Both the position numbers and the translations under genes were made by a program. Positions 1-8,736 of a DNA stretch of 48,356 nt are shown in pieces. The stretch is taken from IMG/VR virus record IMGVR_UViG_3300027907_000006, positions 1 to 48,356 of that record. One strand, given 5' to 3'. The DNA is from a virus. The notes under the pieces are model-generated. The model was not told the origin of the DNA. It was given only the letters and a program-made list of their open reading frames with translations, and ran no database searches. Positions within the stretch are counted from its first letter, which is position 1; the number at the start of each line of letters is the position of its first letter.

Positions 1-127
1 TCTTGTACACGTCGTCCATGATTCCCTGTGATTCGTACAGGTTTGGGTCCACGCCAATTTTTGGCAGCGGCTGAATCAGGTCGAGCACCTTGTTGCCCGG
101 CATCATGCCGTCGAGTTCGACAACGGC
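1..127. repeat. Terminal direct repeat, left copy (circular join)
   Basis: These 127 bases are identical to the last 127 of the window. The portal reading frame is open through the repeat and continues in frame at the other end, so joining the two copies restores one gene. A repeat of exactly 127 bases equals a common maximum assembler k-mer, so it most likely marks a circular assembly graph of a circularly permuted or circular genome and not a physical terminal repeat. Confidence 0.95.
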
Positions 128-1438
128 GTTCGCTTCCGCGCCCATGAGCGCGCCCTTGTCGCCTTCACTGAGCGCACCCTTCGGCGTCACGTAGCCAGGA
201 CGGTTCGCCTTGCGATGCTCGCGCAGCGCTTCCTTCTGCCGATTCAGCTCCATCTGCTGCGGCGTCATGTTGCAAACGTCAGAGGGCGGGAAGAGTTTCG
301 TCGCGTGCTCCAGCTCGTTGAAGCACAGCGCGTAGATCGGGAAGAAGCGCTCCACGACTACTTCCGGGCCGCCCGGCTCCTTGAGGAAATCCTTGAAGCC
401 GTCCGCCATTTCAAACTTCAGGCCCGTGGGCTTGTGATACATCATCCACACGCACACGAGGTCATCGCGTCGGCCGGAAAGATCGTTGCGCGGATTCTGC
501 CGGTACTCGGTGCCGTTGGTGGAGTAGGCGGCATAGCCGGGGCCGGTGGCAGGCGTCGAGGTGCCGGCAAGATCGAGCTGGTAAAACTCCTTCACCTCAT
601 CTGGCGTCATGAAAATCTCTTCCGTGAGCCAGTCCGCACCGATCCATCCATCGAGCGCGATGCACTTCTTGTCCGGGATCACGGAAGTCGGGCGCGGGAA
701 GTCGAACACCAGCCCCTCGCGAATGATGACCATCGGCTCCTTGTGGAGCTGATCGACGGCAAGGCGCAGCTCTTCGGCCTCCGAGTCGTACATCGTCTTG
801 TCGCCGTCCGGGCCTAAGTCATCCATCAGCCGCTGGATATGCGCGAGCCGTTGCTGACTGTCTGCGATCTTCGCCTTGTTGTCCGGAGACAAGTCGGTCT
901 CGCGCTGAAAGCCGAGCTTCACGTATCCCACTGCGGTCTGGATCGCGGAGCGCACGCAGCGCTTCATCTGGCTTTTGAACGTCGGTATCTGCTCGTTGAT
1001 GTAGTAGTGGAAGCAGCATTCGAGAGTCTTGCCGAGCTTCTTGTACATGTCCTCTTCGGCCTTGCCGGACTGCACGTCCTGCATGATCGCGAGCGCGGTC
1101 ATGGGGTCTGGGATTCCCTGCGAGGCCATTTGCAGTTGCTGCATCGTCCCGTCCCACAGCTTGAACTTGAGCTTGGGCCGACACTTCGCGACAGCGCGCG
1201 GATTCTTGGCGTACAGGCTCGCAACCTTCTGCCTAACAAAGCGCTGCGTGATGTTGCACTTGTAGTTTGCCTTCGGCCACGATTTCGTCGCGCCGTTCCA
1301 CGCCACCTCCATGTCATCGAGCATCTGTTTGAAGGAGTCGCGGAAGTGCTTCTTATCGCAGCGAATGTCCTCCTGAAGCTCGAGGACGAGAGCCGCGCGG
1401 GTCTCGGGGATTTCGATGTCGTAGCCTTTGATAATCAT
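1..1438 (-). CDS. Portal protein, N-terminal part (gene spans contig join)
   Basis: This is the N-terminal 479 codons of the head-tail portal, the dodecameric ring through which DNA enters the capsid. The ATG at 1438-1436 overlaps the terminase stop (TGATG), and the frame stays open to base 1. After circular closure it continues at 48229 and stops at 47592, giving 691 residues. The order terminase-portal-scaffold-capsid and the length are typical of portals of podoviruses with large portals. The central part carries repeated charged helices and the C-terminus is Pro/Gly/Gln-rich. Identification rests mainly on synteny and length; I see no single diagnostic motif. Confidence 0.8.
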   Translation of the reverse strand, partial: MIIKGYDIEIPETRAALVLELQEDIRCDKKHFRDSFKQMLDDMEVAWNGATKSWPKANYKCNITQRFVRQKVASLYAKNPRAVAKCRPKLKFKLWDGTMQQLQMASQGIPDPMTALAIMQDVQSGKAEEDMYKKLGKTLECCFHYYINEQIPTFKSQMKRCVRSAIQTAVGYVKLGFQRETDLSPDNKAKIADSQQRLAHIQRLMDDLGPDGDKTMYDSEAEELRLAVDQLHKEPMVIIREGLVFDFPRPTSVIPDKKCIALDGWIGADWLTEEIFMTPDEVKEFYQLDLAGTSTPATGPGYAAYSTNGTEYRQNPRNDLSGRRDDLVCVWMMYHKPTGLKFEMADGFKDFLKEPGGPEVVVERFFPIYALCFNELEHATKLFPPSDVCNMTPQQMELNRQKEALREHRKANRPGYVTPKGALSEGDKGALMGAEANAVVELDGMMPGNKVLDLIQPLPKIGVDPNLYESQGIMDDVYK

Positions 1439-3105
1439 CACCACACCTCGGCCGTGGCCGGCGCTTCGCGCAACTTCTGTTGATAGTCCATTTCCTTTTT
1501 CCACCAGCCGAACGTGCCGGTAGTGGGCGAGGGCGTGTCGCGCTGCGGCGTGCCCGCGATGAGCTGCAACACCTTCAGGCCCATGATCGAAATCGCCGAC
1601 ACAAAGTCGTCATTGGTTCCGTGCGGGAAGTGCATGAGTTCGTGCTTGGCTTCCGAGAACCACGGAGCGGCACGCGGGAACACGACGCGGCCCGCTTGCA
1701 TGAGACCGGCAATTGACTGCGCGATGGCTTCCTTGTTTTTGTGAACCGGCATCGAGTCGATAACGACCGGGATACCGCGCTCAATTTTTCGCTTGTGAAT
1801 CCAAGGTCCGATCGATTTGAGAATCGCTTCGTCTTCAGCGAACCAGAACGACGGTTTCCACAGTTGCACGAGGTCGAGCATCGCTTCGACGGTCTGATCC
1901 GGCGGGCGGCGGTCCCAATAGCAATCGAGTAACCACAGATATTTGTTAGGGCAAACGCCCGCAATAATCATGCAGCTCGCGTCATGCTTCTTCTTATCGG
2001 TGCCTATCGCGTGATCGCTCGCGGCGTAGATACGCATTTCCGCGGCCTTCGGGCGATTGGCGGCGGTGTAGCTCTTCAGCCAGGCGGCGCGGAAAAACGC
2101 GCCTTCCTCTGGCGAGGGACGCTGCTGATACAGCGCCATGAAGCCTGTCGGATCGATGCGCTTCTGCGCTTCGAGCATTGGCAATGGAAAGCGTTCTGGC
2201 CACAGCGCCTCGCCGGGTTTGCGTCCCATCGGATCTGAAAGTTCAGCGATGGCCGGCAGGTTCAGCACCTTCCACTTCGACGCTTCCTCGCGGTTGTACG
2301 CGGGGTTGTGTGGATCAGTTAGGCGCCCAACTACGTCGTCCTCGTTCCACCGGGTCATCACGAGCACGACGCATGAACCGGCGCGCATCTGGCGCGTGAG
2401 AAACACTTTGACGAACCAGTTCCATATCTTCTCGCGCATGGTCGGCGAGTCCGCTTCCTCGGCGTCCTTGATTAAGTCGTCCGCGATGAGGAGGTGTCCG
2501 CCTCGACCGGTCGAACTACTGCCGCGACCGACGAATGAGAGTTGGCCATTCGCCGCCGTCTTGATGCGGTCGGAGGCTTGCGCGCCGGTCTTCAATTTGC
2601 AGAGCGGGAAGATGTCTTGATGGCGCGGGCTTCGGAGCACGTCACGCACGTCGCGCCCGATGTCGCCTGCATAGTCATCGTTATAGGTCGCGATGATCGT
2701 GGAGCGGTACGGATCACGGCCGGTGAACCATGCCGGGAAGAACTTGCTGATCTGCTGCGTCTTGCCGTGGCGCGGCGGCATCGTGACGATCAACCTGGGC
2801 CATGTGCCACGGTCCACTTCTTCGAGCGCAGCGGCGAGCACGCGATGATGCTTCGCCACTTCGTACATCGACTGCGACAGGTCGTCGGGGTCGTCGGGCG
2901 AGGGCATCATCAGTTGGCAGTACAGAAGGAAGTCGTCCTTGGCCTTGCGCAACACGCGCAAGCGCTCCAGCGCTTCCAGTCGCGTCTGTAGCGTCTGGAT
3001 TCCCTTGTCCTCGCTGTCATCGACCACGGCCGGCGACGGCAACGCGACCTCACCCGCCACGGGCGCGGCCTTGCGCTTGCGCGGCACCTTCGCGGCGGCA
3101 GTCAT
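1438..3105 (-). CDS. terL: Terminase large subunit (packaging ATPase/nuclease)
   Basis: This is the motor that translocates DNA into the prohead and cuts it; it docks on the portal encoded immediately downstream. The protein has 555 residues from an ATG at 3105 preceded by GAGGAT; an in-frame ATG at 3141 lacks this signal. The N-terminus is basic. A Walker-A-like MPPRHGKTQ lies at about residues 109-117, a Walker-B-like LLIADD follows near residue 205, and nuclease-type acidic residues occur in AASDHAIG and near the C-terminus in NDDFVSA. The start overlaps the lipoprotein stop by 4 bases and the stop overlaps the portal start. The packaging mode (cos or headful) cannot be read from this protein alone. 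Confidence 0.93.
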   Translation of the reverse strand: MTAAAKVPRKRKAAPVAGEVALPSPAVVDDSEDKGIQTLQTRLEALERLRVLRKAKDDFLLYCQLMMPSPDDPDDLSQSMYEVAKHHRVLAAALEEVDRGTWPRLIVTMPPRHGKTQQISKFFPAWFTGRDPYRSTIIATYNDDYAGDIGRDVRDVLRSPRHQDIFPLCKLKTGAQASDRIKTAANGQLSFVGRGSSSTGRGGHLLIADDLIKDAEEADSPTMREKIWNWFVKVFLTRQMRAGSCVVLVMTRWNEDDVVGRLTDPHNPAYNREEASKWKVLNLPAIAELSDPMGRKPGEALWPERFPLPMLEAQKRIDPTGFMALYQQRPSPEEGAFFRAAWLKSYTAANRPKAAEMRIYAASDHAIGTDKKKHDASCMIIAGVCPNKYLWLLDCYWDRRPPDQTVEAMLDLVQLWKPSFWFAEDEAILKSIGPWIHKRKIERGIPVVIDSMPVHKNKEAIAQSIAGLMQAGRVVFPRAAPWFSEAKHELMHFPHGTNDDFVSAISIMGLKVLQLIAGTPQRDTPSPTTGTFGWWKKEMDYQQKLREAPATAEVW

Positions 3106-3404
3106 CGCGAATCCTCTACGGGGCCGATCCCCTCCGCCCACACGCCGAAACCCAGCCGCGAGGCAAACGGGTTCGGCGTGCTTTCGTCTTTGCAGACGCT
3201 GGGCGAAGGGGCCGGCACTTCTTGTACTCCTGCAAGATCGCTCGGCGTCTGCTCTTCAGGTTTGTGGATGTGGCAGCTCGCGAAAATGCACAGGAGGAGG
3301 GTGACGTGCGGCGCGCGTCCTTCCACCGACAGCTCGCCCGGCGTGCGCTCCACGGCGCAGCCAGCGAGTAGCGGTAGCGAAGCGATGAGCGCCGCGACGT
3401 TCAT
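3102..3404 (-). CDS. Small lipoprotein, spanin candidate
   Basis: This 100-residue protein begins with a short hydrophobic signal ending in the lipobox LLAGC (cysteine 16), so signal peptidase II processing and outer-membrane anchoring are expected. A second hydrophobic stretch (VTLLLCIFA) lies near residue 35 and the rest is Pro-rich. Small lipoproteins beside terminase genes are often Rz1-like spanins that fuse inner and outer membrane during lysis, but the usual overlapping Rz partner is not visible. The start is coupled to the upstream stop by an ATGA overlap, and its end overlaps the terminase start. The lipobox is seen; the lysis role is inference. Confidence 0.6.
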   Translation of the reverse strand: MNVAALIASLPLLAGCAVERTPGELSVEGRAPHVTLLLCIFASCHIHKPEEQTPSDLAGVQEVPAPSPSVCKDESTPNPFASRLGFGVWAEGIGPVEDSR

Positions 3405-3628
3405 GAGGGCTGCGTCGGCTCCCCGGTCTGACCCATCACAGGCGCGGGCGGTGGAGCCAGGACGACTTGCCCGGTTGCAATCGCCTGCAACATGCCAACG
3501 GCAATGTCGTACTGCTCGCGCTGCGCGCGGGTGTGGGCTACGTCATCCAAAAACTGCAACGCATAGGCGGCTGCCTGCTGCGGGTTGATGGAGACCTTCT
3601 GCTGTTCGCTGTCGTGTCCGTTCTTCAT
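3401..3628 (-). CDS. Hypothetical protein, 75 aa
   Basis: I do not recognise this protein. The ATG at 3628 is preceded by GAGGCAACC, a better start than the longer in-frame ATG at 3724, which would overlap the upstream gene. The N-terminal part is polar, a helical centre (QQAAAYALQFLDDVAHTRAQREQYDIAVGM) follows, and the C-terminus is Pro-rich. It sits between tail-type proteins and the lipoprotein/terminase pair, so it is expressed late. Confidence 0.7.
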   Translation of the reverse strand: MKNGHDSEQQKVSINPQQAAAYALQFLDDVAHTRAQREQYDIAVGMLQAIATGQVVLAPPPAPVMGQTGEPTQPS

Positions 3629-3647
3629 GGTTGCCTCGCGTGTGGTG

Positions 3648-4241
3648 TTAAACGTCTCGCTCTGCGTGGAAAACAATCGTCGCCGTGTCTTTGACAAGGC
3701 CGTCCGCGTCGTTGCGGATTTCAAGGGACATCGTGGCGTCTACGCCGCCCGAGCCGCCCGAGAGCGTCCAGAGGCGTGAGGTGCCAAGGTTGAGCCACGT
3801 CGCGAACGTGCCGCTCGTGAACGTGCCGCTAACTACCGTTGCTCGCACGGAGTAGGCCGACATATTGGTTTGTGGCGTGATCCACGAGCCTCCGCTGCCA
3901 ACCGTGTTCGTTCCCAGCGTCAAGTTGATGAAGCCACTGGAGTTGAGTTGGTACTGCGCGATGCCGGCGCTGCCGCTGTTGAAGGCGTTGGCGTTCGCGT
4001 TGGGCACGTTGATCGTGTTCGACGCTGCGGCGATGTTCTGGAATATCTGCGCGAGGTCATTCGCGCCGCTTTTGAATCCCGTATCTGACACGGCGACCGC
4101 AGCGCCTCGCGGCTCGAAGCGCTGACTCAGGTCTACGCCACCGTTGCTCTTGAAGTTGACGTTTGCCGCAGCCGCACTGGTGCGCGCCTTGAAAATGACA
4201 TCAAGGTCGCCGCGTCCGCTGACTACGTATCCGGTCGTCAT
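3648..4241 (-). CDS. Virion-type protein, Gly/Ser/Asn-rich, 197 aa
   Basis: The sequence is dominated by Gly, Ser, Thr and Asn with alternating hydrophobic residues, a beta-rich composition typical of phage structural or receptor-binding proteins. There is no signal peptide or membrane segment. It follows the tail fibre and a 129-residue protein in the same direction with 1-base spacing, suggesting a tail or decoration role. Specific function is unknown. Confidence 0.7.
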   Translation of the reverse strand: MTTGYVVSGRGDLDVIFKARTSAAAANVNFKSNGGVDLSQRFEPRGAAVAVSDTGFKSGANDLAQIFQNIAAASNTINVPNANANAFNSGSAGIAQYQLNSSGFINLTLGTNTVGSGGSWITPQTNMSAYSVRATVVSGTFTSGTFATWLNLGTSRLWTLSGGSGGVDATMSLEIRNDADGLVKDTATIVFHAERDV

Positions 4242-4242
4242 A

Positions 4243-4632
4243 TCAGGGCGTCGGGGTGAAGATGGCGGTCAGCGTCGCGAACACGTCATCCATCGTCGGG
4301 CAATACTGATCGACTACCTTGCGGCCGGGATCGCTGAAGTTGGGCAACTGCTTCACCACGAATCCCTGTGGGAGCGCGGGCCAAACTACCGCCTCTTGAT
4401 TAAGCAGCGGGTTAGCTGCCGCGTCCGCGATGGTCGATATGTCGAAGACCAGCGGTTGATAGCCGGGAGGTGGCGTCCCCTCCGGGTTCACAGCCACAAA
4501 GTATTGATCGAGGTAATAGATCGTTTCGTTGAGGTCGGCGGCGAACACCCACACGGGCGGCGGGTGCAACGTGTCAGTGGTGGCCATGAGCGTGTAGCCA
4601 TTGGCGATGTATCGAACTGTTGCGGTTTTCAT
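4243..4632 (-). CDS. Hypothetical tail-associated protein, 129 aa
   Basis: The ATG at 4632 overlaps the tail-fibre stop (ATGA) and lies just after GGAGGCCGC, so translation is coupled to the fibre gene. The protein has aromatic and Pro-rich stretches (HPPPVWVFAADL, NETIYYLDQYF) and no membrane segment. Small proteins directly after an S74 fibre gene are often fibre assembly or attachment factors, but I do not recognise this family. Confidence 0.7.
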   Translation of the reverse strand: MKTATVRYIANGYTLMATTDTLHPPPVWVFAADLNETIYYLDQYFVAVNPEGTPPPGYQPLVFDISTIADAAANPLLNQEAVVWPALPQGFVVKQLPNFSDPGRKVVDQYCPTMDDVFATLTAIFTPTP

Positions 4633-7600
4633 GCGGCCTCCAGATGTTCGTCCTGCCATGCAGCGAGCAGGAGGATGGCGAGTCGGTCATAGGCCACGGT
4701 CTTGCCGTCCGAGAGCTGCGGGCAAACGTCGTGTACTTCTTCGGCGATGAGACCTAACTGTTCGCGGTCGTCGCCGTCGAGCAGCCGATAGAGGAGAGGG
4801 CGGAGGCGCGCGAGAATGTTCGCGGGTCTGGACGGTGTTCCGGTCTCGCGTTTGAGGGCGCGCGATGAAGTCGTGGTAAAGCCCACGGCTTGCACGGTGT
4901 ATTGCGAGACCGCGAGGACGCTGGTCGAGCGAAACAGCAGCCAGTTGGCATCCCCGTTCATATAGATGCCGGCGGTGGCGTTGTTTGACATGAACACGGG
5001 CCGCAGTCCGCCGTCATCGACAGTGAGGCCGTGATAGCCACCCGTGACACCTTGGACCCAGAATGAGCCGTATGACTGCGCGCCGTGATTGGGCCGCATC
5101 ACGTTGGCGCTTGCCGCATCGCGCAGACCGAACTCACTAACTAGCCATGTGTTGCTGCGAATATCCAAGGACGAATACACGCCGCTGCCATAGTCGCCGC
5201 TGTTGTTCAGGCGTAGATAGCCGTCCGCGTTGTCTCGTATCGCGTCTTTACCGAGCATCCTCAACTGCGCGTTGCCGGGGCCAGAAATTTCACAACTGGC
5301 GCAGTTCAACTGCAACGCTAGATAGGTGCTCGTGCCACGGTTGTAGGCGAGCAGGGAGGCGACGGTGGCAGACCCCATGCTGATTTCAAGGCTTGGCGCA
5401 AGGGCTGCGCCCGTGCCTCCGCTGTACGCGCCCGTGATCTGCAACGAGCCGTTCTGCGTGAAGCGCGCCGCTTCGCTGAGGCCCGAGTTCGTTGTAAAAA
5501 CAATGGGCAGGCTTTCCGTGCGGAACGCCAGCGCATCGAGCACGCCGCTGTTTATAAGCGCTGCGCCGTTTCCCACAAAAGCATATGGGGTGCCATTGCG
5601 TAGCAGCCGCAGGTAGTTGCCGGTCGCATTGGTGGAATTGATATTCAGCGTGTTGGGTGCAGCGCCGGAATTGATGGTCACAGCGCCGCCGAAAGTGGCT
5701 ACGCCTGTGCCGTTGAAGTTGTACGCCGGGTTGTCGGTTGTGTTGCCGAACGTGAAGGCGTTGCCTTGAACGATGAACAAGTCTCGATTGCCCGAATCGC
5801 CACGGCGCACATACAGCGACGCCGCAGACGAGTCGCCAGCCGTGATGAGCGCGCCGTATGGAATGGCGGTGCTGTTAGTTACCTTGAGTGACCATTCAGC
5901 ACTCCCGCCGACAATGTTGACCGGACAGACAGAGCCGCCCGGTGAAAAGAATGTCCACGGTCCAGTGACAGTGCCAGCGCCGGAGCCGAGAAAGGTATAC
6001 GTCGGGTTGTTAGTCGCGTTGCCGAACTCCAGCGCGGAAACGGCAGCGCCGCTCCTGTAGACGGCCAGCCAGTTCCGAAGCGTGCCGCCGGCATCGTCTG
6101 CGATCTGAAATGTCCGAATCTGCGCTGCAACCGCATCGCGCCATAAGCGACTGCCGGAAGCCTGATCGCTTTCATCGAACCGCATTTCGGGGGTGCCGCC
6201 GGTCAACAGCAGCGGCCCGTTGTGAGTGGTCAGGCCCGTGCCGAGAAAGCTGTACGTCGGGTTGTCGGTTGTGTTGCCGAACGTCGTACCGCCGTTACCT
6301 AGGATAGAGAGGAAATTGCGAGTGCCTGACTGGCTAAGAACGTCCATCGCGGTGTCGGCGGCCGTACTGCCTGCGCGCACCCCCAGACCATACGACTGCC
6401 CCGACGTGCCGCTGCCGAGTAACACCGCGGTGTACTGGTTAGCCACACCGTTCGCAGTGATGGCGCGCCCAGAGGCCGGCGTAAACGTGTGGGTGGCCGT
6501 CCATGTCGGCGCTATGGCCTGCGACAGCGCGGGCGATGAGTCCGAGCGCGGTGCGGTGGTGGCTACGCCATTGACGGCAGTTAGGCCGATGACCCCCGTG
6601 GGGTTTGCGACGTTGACGGCCGGACCTACCGGCCCCTGAATTCCCTGAATGCCCTGAATGCCTTGCGGGCCGGCGGTCAGCGTCAGATTGAGCGTCTGTG
6701 TCGGCGCGGTGCCGGTGATGGTCGCGCTCGATGGCGTGCCGTCCGGGACCGTGGTGACAGTGCCGATGGCGAGCGCATTCGGCGGGCCAGCGGGACCGGC
6801 CGGACCAACGCCTCCGGTCGCGCCGGCCGGTATCTGCATGTTCAAGACTTGGTTAGGCGACGTTCCCGTGATCGACACGAGCGCGGCGGAGCCGGGCGCA
6901 CCCGTGTTGACGGTGCCCACTGTCAGGGTGTTCGGTGGGCCGGCGGGACCGGGACCGCCCGTGATGTTTACCCAGCTCGCCGGATCACTCGGATCGCTGC
7001 GATCCACGAGCACGTAGGTTTGCGTCGGGCTGCCCCACGTCGCATAGGTCAAGCCGATCCCAAGATCGTTGCCGGGGATGGCGTCCCAGATGTCGAACGC
7101 TTCGCCGACATCCGCGCCAGCGGTGCCAAGGTCAATCGTGTCGGTGGAGTTGTAGTCGCGTGCGCGCAGCGCCCACCACTTCGCAGAGAACATTCCATCG
7201 TCCACGGCTTCGGGCCAGCCGGGAGGGGCGGGCGCGACCGGCGCGGCGAGATATTCGGCCCACTTGAACGCGAGTTCTTCATGGAGCTGCGCTTCGCTGA
7301 CGCTGTTGATGACGGAGTTCGCGGCGGCGACTGCCACATCGGCGGACACGTCAGCGGCAAGGGCTTGATCGGTGGCGTCGGTGGCCGCGCCTTGCGCGAT
7401 GCTCTGCGAGACGCCGGCCGCAGAAGCAGCACCGGAAGCGACTCCCGCGTCGGTCGCGGCGGCGGCGGCGGATGCAGCGGCAGCGCTCGCCGAAGAAGCG
7501 GCAGCTCCTGCCGAAGCTGCCGCAGCGGCGGCAGCCGCTTCCGCATCCGCAGCAGCGGCGTCGCCGATGCCGTCGAACAGTCCTGGCTGAAGTTGATCCG

Positions 7601-7793
7601 CACCAACGGATTCGTTGGCGAGTGCGCCGTCCGCGCGCTGTATGAGCGCGAGGTTTGTCTGCGTCGCCGTGAGCGCGTTCGCTACCGCGTCGTATTCGGT
7701 GTCAAGTTTATCGCCGGGCTTCGGCTCGCCGGGATTCAGCGTCTCGAAGTCCGTAAACGAATACGCGCGAACGTAGGCCGGGGGATACGCCAT
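4629..7793 (-). CDS. Tail fibre with collagen-like repeats and C-terminal S74 chaperone
   Basis: This is a 1054-residue trimeric fibre candidate for host recognition. The ATG at 7793 follows GGAGCGGTC. In order: an N-terminal domain that should attach to the tail; an Ala-rich coiled-coil-like stretch (about residues 70-140); collagen-like Gly-Pro triplets and GIQGIQG repeats (about 270-400); three copies of an FGN(T/A)T(D/N)NPxYxFxG motif near residues 503, 586 and 679; and a C-terminal peptidase S74 intramolecular chaperone. The S74 catalytic dyad is visible as Ser976 and Lys981 in SSRALK, so release of the last ~80 residues by self-cleavage is predicted. S74 function is established for phage fibres and endosialidases. 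Confidence 0.9.
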   Translation of the reverse strand: MAYPPAYVRAYSFTDFETLNPGEPKPGDKLDTEYDAVANALTATQTNLALIQRADGALANESVGADQLQPGLFDGIGDAAAADAEAAAAAAAASAGAAASSASAAAASAAAAATDAGVASGAASAAGVSQSIAQGAATDATDQALAADVSADVAVAAANSVINSVSEAQLHEELAFKWAEYLAAPVAPAPPGWPEAVDDGMFSAKWWALRARDYNSTDTIDLGTAGADVGEAFDIWDAIPGNDLGIGLTYATWGSPTQTYVLVDRSDPSDPASWVNITGGPGPAGPPNTLTVGTVNTGAPGSAALVSITGTSPNQVLNMQIPAGATGGVGPAGPAGPPNALAIGTVTTVPDGTPSSATITGTAPTQTLNLTLTAGPQGIQGIQGIQGPVGPAVNVANPTGVIGLTAVNGVATTAPRSDSSPALSQAIAPTWTATHTFTPASGRAITANGVANQYTAVLLGSGTSGQSYGLGVRAGSTAADTAMDVLSQSGTRNFLSILGNGGTTFGNTTDNPTYSFLGTGLTTHNGPLLLTGGTPEMRFDESDQASGSRLWRDAVAAQIRTFQIADDAGGTLRNWLAVYRSGAAVSALEFGNATNNPTYTFLGSGAGTVTGPWTFFSPGGSVCPVNIVGGSAEWSLKVTNSTAIPYGALITAGDSSAASLYVRRGDSGNRDLFIVQGNAFTFGNTTDNPAYNFNGTGVATFGGAVTINSGAAPNTLNINSTNATGNYLRLLRNGTPYAFVGNGAALINSGVLDALAFRTESLPIVFTTNSGLSEAARFTQNGSLQITGAYSGGTGAALAPSLEISMGSATVASLLAYNRGTSTYLALQLNCASCEISGPGNAQLRMLGKDAIRDNADGYLRLNNSGDYGSGVYSSLDIRSNTWLVSEFGLRDAASANVMRPNHGAQSYGSFWVQGVTGGYHGLTVDDGGLRPVFMSNNATAGIYMNGDANWLLFRSTSVLAVSQYTVQAVGFTTTSSRALKRETGTPSRPANILARLRPLLYRLLDGDDREQLGLIAEEVHDVCPQLSDGKTVAYDRLAILLLAAWQDEHLEAA

Positions 7794-7807
7794 GACCGCT
7801 CCACCCC

Positions 7808-7859
7808 ACACCTGACACTTGCACCCCGCGCGGACCCTACTCCGCGCGCCGACAGGTGT
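7808..7859 (-). promoter_or_regulatory. Nested hairpin upstream of the tail-fibre gene
   Basis: The 65 bases between the fibre start and the upstream gene contain a strong two-tier hairpin: an inner stem of 8 bp (7827-7834 with 7841-7848, CGCGCGGA/TCCGCGCG, 6-base loop) and an outer ACACCTG/CAGGTGT pairing (7808-7814 with 7853-7859). There is no U-tract on either strand, so it is not a standard terminator. It may be an mRNA-processing or stabilising element at the 5' end of the fibre message. Confidence 0.55.
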
Positions 7860-7876
7860 CTACAAGAGCAGGTCCG

Positions 7877-8149
7877 TCACCAGTAATAGACGTGCGGCTT
7901 CTTGTAGTCAGGCCAGAGAAACGAGTCGGGATCAGCGCCGCGCAATACGAGCTGCGCGAGCTGCTGTGAACGGATGCGAGCGGGCTGGATCGTCATCTCA
8001 TGCGTCCAGTAACCGGGTTCGTTCATGACCAGCCGGCCGGTCTGCTGCCACGGGCGGCGGATGTATTGCGGGGACATGTGCTGCAACAGGATGTGCAGCT
8101 TGCGCAGCTTGGCCACCGCGATCTGGTGGCGGCGAATGGAACGGGACAT
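7877..8149 (-). CDS. Hypothetical protein, 90 aa
   Basis: The ATG at 8149 sits behind an ideal AAGGAGG ribosome-binding site with CTCT spacing, so strong translation is expected. The N-terminus is basic (SRSIRRHQIAVAKLRKL) and the C-terminus is aromatic (FLWPDYKKPHVYYW). No membrane segment or known motif is seen. It lies just upstream of the fibre leader hairpin and is presumably a late gene. Confidence 0.7.
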   Translation of the reverse strand: MSRSIRRHQIAVAKLRKLHILLQHMSPQYIRRPWQQTGRLVMNEPGYWTHEMTIQPARIRSQQLAQLVLRGADPDSFLWPDYKKPHVYYW

Positions 8150-8173
8150 AGAGCCTCCTTCGGCTTACCTATG

Positions 8174-8443
8174 TCACGGCTGCGACTCCGTACTTGGCGC
8201 GGCGGTCGGGGCAGGGGCGGGCGCACCCTCCGGCGGAACCTGCGGGGCTTCGGTCACAGCGATAGTCGTGCAGCGGCCCATGTACATCGCGACGCCGATG
8301 AGCACGGTCATCACATCTTCGACGGTCTTGTCTGCGAACTCCGCCACCTGGGCAAGCGCGGACAACTGCGCGCGAGGCAGCGTCAGGTTCACATTTACGT
8401 ACTTGCGCGCGGGCTTTCTCGCGCGCTTCTTCGCCCTTTTCAT
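8174..8443 (-). CDS. Small protein with ribbon-helix-helix-like region
   Basis: The start at 8443 follows GAGGATTTTCC and overlaps the upstream stop (ATGA). After a very basic N-terminus (KRAKKRARKPARK), the segment VNVNLTLPRAQL followed by two helices (about residues 15-55) resembles a ribbon-helix-helix DNA-binding fold; the C-terminal third is Pro/Ala-rich and probably unstructured. If it binds DNA, it could regulate late genes or act in the virion. The fold call is by eye. Confidence 0.6.
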   Translation of the reverse strand: MKRAKKRARKPARKYVNVNLTLPRAQLSALAQVAEFADKTVEDVMTVLIGVAMYMGRCTTIAVTEAPQVPPEGAPAPAPTAAPSTESQP

Positions 8444-8736
8444 GGAAAATCCTCGAAAGGTCCGTCTGCTGGCGGGGTGCTCAAGATTCTCTCTTCCTCG
8501 TCGTCCATCGCCTTTTTGTCGGCCGGCGTCAGGTACACATCGATGCTGTCGTTCTCGTGCCCGGCGATGAGCGCTTGCAGCTCCGCGCTGCCGCGCGCCA
8601 CGTCTTCCATTTTCCAAAACAGGTCGTAGTGCAGCTCGATGTTGATTGCGCATTCGGCAATGGTAGATAGGCCCATCGTGTAACCCATCTGCGCCAGCCC
8701 CTTCAGCGTGAACTGCGGCTCAGTATTTACGGACAC
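8440..8736 (-). CDS. Hypothetical protein, 98 aa (GTG start)
   Basis: A GTG at 8736 lies six bases after a perfect AAGGAGG, which decides the start; it overlaps the upstream gene by 17 bases in another frame. The protein is acidic toward the C-terminus (DDEEERILSTPPADGPFEDF) with a helical centre. I do not recognise it. It is part of a tightly overlapped run of six small genes. Confidence 0.7.
   Translation of the reverse strand: MSVNTEPQFTLKGLAQMGYTMGLSTIAECAINIELHYDLFWKMEDVARGSAELQALIAGHENDSIDVYLTPADKKAMDDEEERILSTPPADGPFEDFP

Noticed and set aside
6663-7886. Long open frame opposite the tail fibre (about 400 codons)
   Set aside because: It is antisense to a well supported fibre gene, has Arg/Gly-rich low-complexity translation and no ribosome-binding site; it is a high-GC shadow.
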